Source: Bacteroidales bacterium
GTDB lineage: Bacteria; Bacteroidota; Bacteroidia; Bacteroidales; Muribaculaceae
DNA: 8,062 nucleotides
Reading direction: 5' to 3'
Assembly (NCBI GenBank): GCA_004557195.1
Contig: SFER01000099.1
Span: forward strand, 1-8,062
In this document: one piece after another, positions 6,435 to 8,062 of the stretch
How positions within the stretch are numbered: position 1 is the first letter of the stretch
How the letters are laid out: each line of letters begins with the position of its first letter
Notes under the pieces: model-generated
Seen by the model: the letters and a program-made list of their open reading frames with translations, nothing else
What the model was told of the DNA's origin: nothing
The model's database searches: none
Made by a program: the position numbers and the translations under genes

Positions 6435-7412
6435 ATGAATTTCAAACAACTATTACTGTTTTGCGTTTCCGCAGCCACATCGTTGTCGGCAATCGCCTCG
6501 CAACCCATGGTGAAGCCGGCGCCATTGCAGCCCGGCGACACAATCGCCATTATCAGCCCGGCATCCTGCCCCAAAGCGGAAGATATCGAGGCCGCCTGCG
6601 AAGTATTTCGTTCCTGGGGATATGTCCCGGTGAAAGGTCCCAACGTGCTCACAGAGTTCGGCACATTCGCCGGAACCATCGAGCAGCGCCTTTCCGACCT
6701 CAAATGGGCATTTGAAACACCCGGAGTCAAGGCTATTGTGTGTGGGCGCGGCGGTTATGGCTCGGTACAGCTCCTCTGCCTTCTCCCCGACGGATATTTT
6801 GCCGAGCACCCCAAATGGCTCGCCGGATACAGCGACATCACCGCTATCCACGGCGCAATGTCGCGCCAGGGTGTGATGAGCATCCACTCCCACATGTGCG
6901 GTCCTATTGGCAAATTTCAAGGCACCGACACCCTCAGCGTGATGCTCCACGATATCCTCAGAGGCAAACTTCCAGTATATAAAGTGCCGGCACACCCCCA
7001 CAACCAAGAGGGATGCGTGAAAGGCACACTCATCGGTGGCAACCTCACCGTAATCAACGACATGGCTGCTACTCGCTACGACCTTTGCGACATCGAAAAC
7101 CCGATTCTCTTCATCGAGGATGTCAACGAAAACCTCGAGGCTATCAACCGCGGCATCTATCGCTTGAAATGCGCGGGCGTACTCGACCGCATCCGCGGTC
7201 TTGTAGTGGGCAGTTTCACCCACGCCGACCCCAACCCCGATTTTGAGACCGCCGACGATGTCGTGCACAGTATAATAAAGGAATACAACATCCCGGTGTG
7301 CTACGGATTCCCGGTGGGACACATCGACGAGAACGTGCCCCTCATCGAAGGCGCGCCGGCAATGCTGTCGGTAACCCCCGATGGCGCCACCCTCCGCTAC
7401 CTCCCCCAATAA
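6435..7412 (+). CDS. Secreted LD-carboxypeptidase (peptidase family S66)
   Basis: This 325-residue protein belongs to the S66 serine peptidases (LdcA type), which cut the L-Lys/DAP-D-Ala bond of peptidoglycan tetrapeptides during wall recycling or remodelling. The expected catalytic triad is in place: Ser133 in GYSDIT, Glu228 in FIEDVNE and His296 in GFPVGH. The oxyanion-region motif CGRGGYG is at 103-109, and the opening PLQPGDTIAIISPAS (30-44) is typical. An N-terminal signal peptide (hydrophobic stretch 5-20, likely cut after ALA-like AIA at 21) suggests export to the periplasm, whereas the E. coli enzyme is cytoplasmic. That would let it act on intact wall or on released peptides outside the cytoplasm. 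Length is near that of other S66 enzymes plus the signal peptide. It follows the YitT gene by 18 bases. The family also includes microcin C-immunity-type hydrolases, but the neighbourhood gives no hint of that. Confidence 0.92.
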   Translation: MNFKQLLLFCVSAATSLSAIASQPMVKPAPLQPGDTIAIISPASCPKAEDIEAACEVFRSWGYVPVKGPNVLTEFGTFAGTIEQRLSDLKWAFETPGVKAIVCGRGGYGSVQLLCLLPDGYFAEHPKWLAGYSDITAIHGAMSRQGVMSIHSHMCGPIGKFQGTDTLSVMLHDILRGKLPVYKVPAHPHNQEGCVKGTLIGGNLTVINDMAATRYDLCDIENPILFIEDVNENLEAINRGIYRLKCAGVLDRIRGLVVGSFTHADPNPDFETADDVVHSIIKEYNIPVCYGFPVGHIDENVPLIEGAPAMLSVTPDGATLRYLPQ

Positions 7413-7448
7413 TAGCACAGTTATATAAAACCAAACAGATATACGAGC

Positions 7449-7463
7449 AGCCGCAGCGCGGCT
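7449..7463. other. Small GC-rich hairpin downstream of the LD-carboxypeptidase gene
   Basis: AGCCGC and GCGGCT are perfect 6-base arms around the loop AGC, 36 bases after the stop codon. It lies just before the stronger terminator-like hairpin. There is no T-run next to it, so it is more likely a 3'-end processing or stabilising structure than a terminator by itself. Confidence 0.4.
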
Positions 7464-7472
7464 ATCCTATTC

Positions 7473-7513
7473 ATAACGACCTGGCACTTACGAAGTTGTG
7501 CCAGGTTTGTTAT
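7473..7513. terminator. Likely two-way terminator between converging genes
   Basis: ACCTGGCAC (7479-7487) and GTGCCAGGT (7498-7506) form a perfect 9-base stem with a 10-base loop. The outer arms ATAAC (7473-7477) and GTTAT (7509-7513) can extend it across a small internal bulge. T-rich sequence follows on the plus strand (TTTGTTATATAT). The hairpin sits between the LD-carboxypeptidase gene and the oppositely read methyltransferase gene, where a terminator used from both sides is expected. Confidence 0.65.
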
Positions 7514-7524
7514 ATATAAAATGT

Positions 7525-7541
7525 GCGTGCCGAAGGTACGC
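7525..7541. other. Hairpin in a possible dispersed intergenic sequence
   Basis: GCGTGCC, loop GAA, GGTACGC can pair over 7 bases with one G-T pair. It is followed by a GC-rich stretch (cccctcgttgctgcgctacc, 7541-7560) that codes for nothing visible and contrasts with the AT-rich bases around it. The remaining gap up to 7603 holds no RNA gene or ORF that I can support. Confidence 0.35.
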
Positions 7542-7603
7542 CCCTCGTTGCTGCGCTACCTGCCACAATACCGCCGGCAAAAACAGAATTGTTGAACTGA
7601 GGA

Positions 7604-8062
7604 TTAATTCCATTCTAATTCCATCATATTATTATCAAGGAAGTCATTGAATACAGCCTCGATAACCGGAACCGATACAGAATTCCCAAATTGCTTGTAA
7701 GCAAATTTGTCATCAGGATTCACAATGAAAGTGTCCGGAAAGCCTTGTAGACGCGCACATTCACGAGGAGTTATATGTCGGGCTTTATTATTCTGAATTA
7801 CACCCAACCGATTGCAGTCGGATGATGTCAAGGTAATGGATATACTTTTAGGATCCAAATACTTAAACACTTCAAAAGACATATTACCACAAACAGGACT
7901 ATACTTCCCCTCTTGAACCTTAAGATATCCTTTTGATACCAAAGATTGTGCAACTTCTTCGGCATCGTCTCCATGATAGAAAGTTCGGATTTGTTCCATA
8001 GTCAGTTTTTTTCCATCCTGATGACGTCCAAATTCTGGATGTCGCCTATTTTGAATAAGTAG
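7604..8062 (-). CDS. DNA cytosine-5 methyltransferase, C-terminal part (5' end beyond the window)
   Basis: The 152 visible residues are the C-terminal part of a C5 DNA methyltransferase, which transfers a methyl group from S-adenosylmethionine to cytosine in a specific DNA sequence. Motif IX (RHITPRECARLQGFPD, visible residues 95-110) and motif X (AYKQFGNSVSVPV, 121-133) are intact. Residues before about 93 belong to the target-recognition domain, including an ITLTSSD stretch. A Met at 7999 could be taken as the start, but the frame stays open from there to the window edge (ending GRHQDGKKLTMEQ), so the gene continues and the catalytic motifs I-VIII, with the PCQ loop, lie outside. The gene is visibly AT-rich (22 G+C of 60 at 7861-7920, against 39 of 60 at 7321-7380), a sign of horizontal transfer. 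It is probably part of a restriction-modification system, though a solitary enzyme is possible. No nuclease gene follows it here. Target sequence cannot be read from this part. Confidence 0.9.
   Translation of the reverse strand, partial: LLIQNRRHPEFGRHQDGKKLTMEQIRTFYHGDDAEEVAQSLVSKGYLKVQEGKYSPVCGNMSFEVFKYLDPKSISITLTSSDCNRLGVIQNNKARHITPRECARLQGFPDTFIVNPDDKFAYKQFGNSVSVPVIEAVFNDFLDNNMMELEWN

Noticed and set aside
6453..7418. Minus-strand open frame of 321 codons opposite the LD-carboxypeptidase gene
   Set aside because: The plus strand has all three catalytic residues and family motifs. The antisense frame shows no domain and would end inside the peptidase gene region without its own promoter.
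7604..7999. A complete 131-residue protein starting at the Met at 7999
   Set aside because: The frame remains open upstream to the window edge, and the protein holds only motifs IX and X of a methyltransferase. It is the end of a longer gene and not a small complete one.

Overview
The window looks like a piece of chromosome from a member of the Bacteroidales. Three things point there: promoter boxes of the Bacteroidetes type (TTTG or TTG, a gap of 19-20 bases, then TAnnTTTG), A-rich leaders without Shine-Dalgarno sequences, and a porin of a kind typical of that phylum. The central genes are GC-rich (39 of 60 bases at 7321-7380), which would suit a Muribaculaceae-like gut species, but the family-level guess is weak.

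Layout. Positions 1-5211 hold five genes, all on the minus strand and read from right to left: a membrane-anchored coiled-coil protein (4294-5211), a putative outer-membrane porin (2260-4290), a periplasmic solute-binding-like protein (1441-2244), a WG-repeat protein (462-1415) and a second WG-repeat protein (1-371) that runs off the left edge. The first four are packed with gaps of 3, 15 and 25 bases and probably form one operon driven by a clear promoter at 5249-5279. The last gene has its own promoter-like site at 406-436.

A 236-base divergent region (5212-5447) holds the promoters of both arms and a 16-base palindrome. To its right, on the plus strand, lie a YitT-family membrane protein (5448-6416) and a secreted S66-family LD-carboxypeptidase (6435-7412), 18 bases apart and probably cotranscribed. 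A 191-base gap with several hairpins, one of them a likely two-way terminator, separates them from a converging, clearly AT-richer gene (7604-8062) that encodes the C-terminal third or so of a DNA cytosine-5 methyltransferase. Its 5' part lies beyond the window.

How they fit. Most of the window concerns the cell envelope: an inner-membrane protein with a long periplasmic coiled coil, a porin, a periplasmic binding-like domain and a peptidoglycan peptidase. A joint role for the coiled coil, porin and binding protein is a reasonable inference from gene order only. The methyltransferase at the right edge may be the rim of a restriction-modification or other accessory region. Apart from that edge and the WG-repeat pair on the left, this reads as ordinary core genome, and I see no strong case for an entirely new system inside the window.
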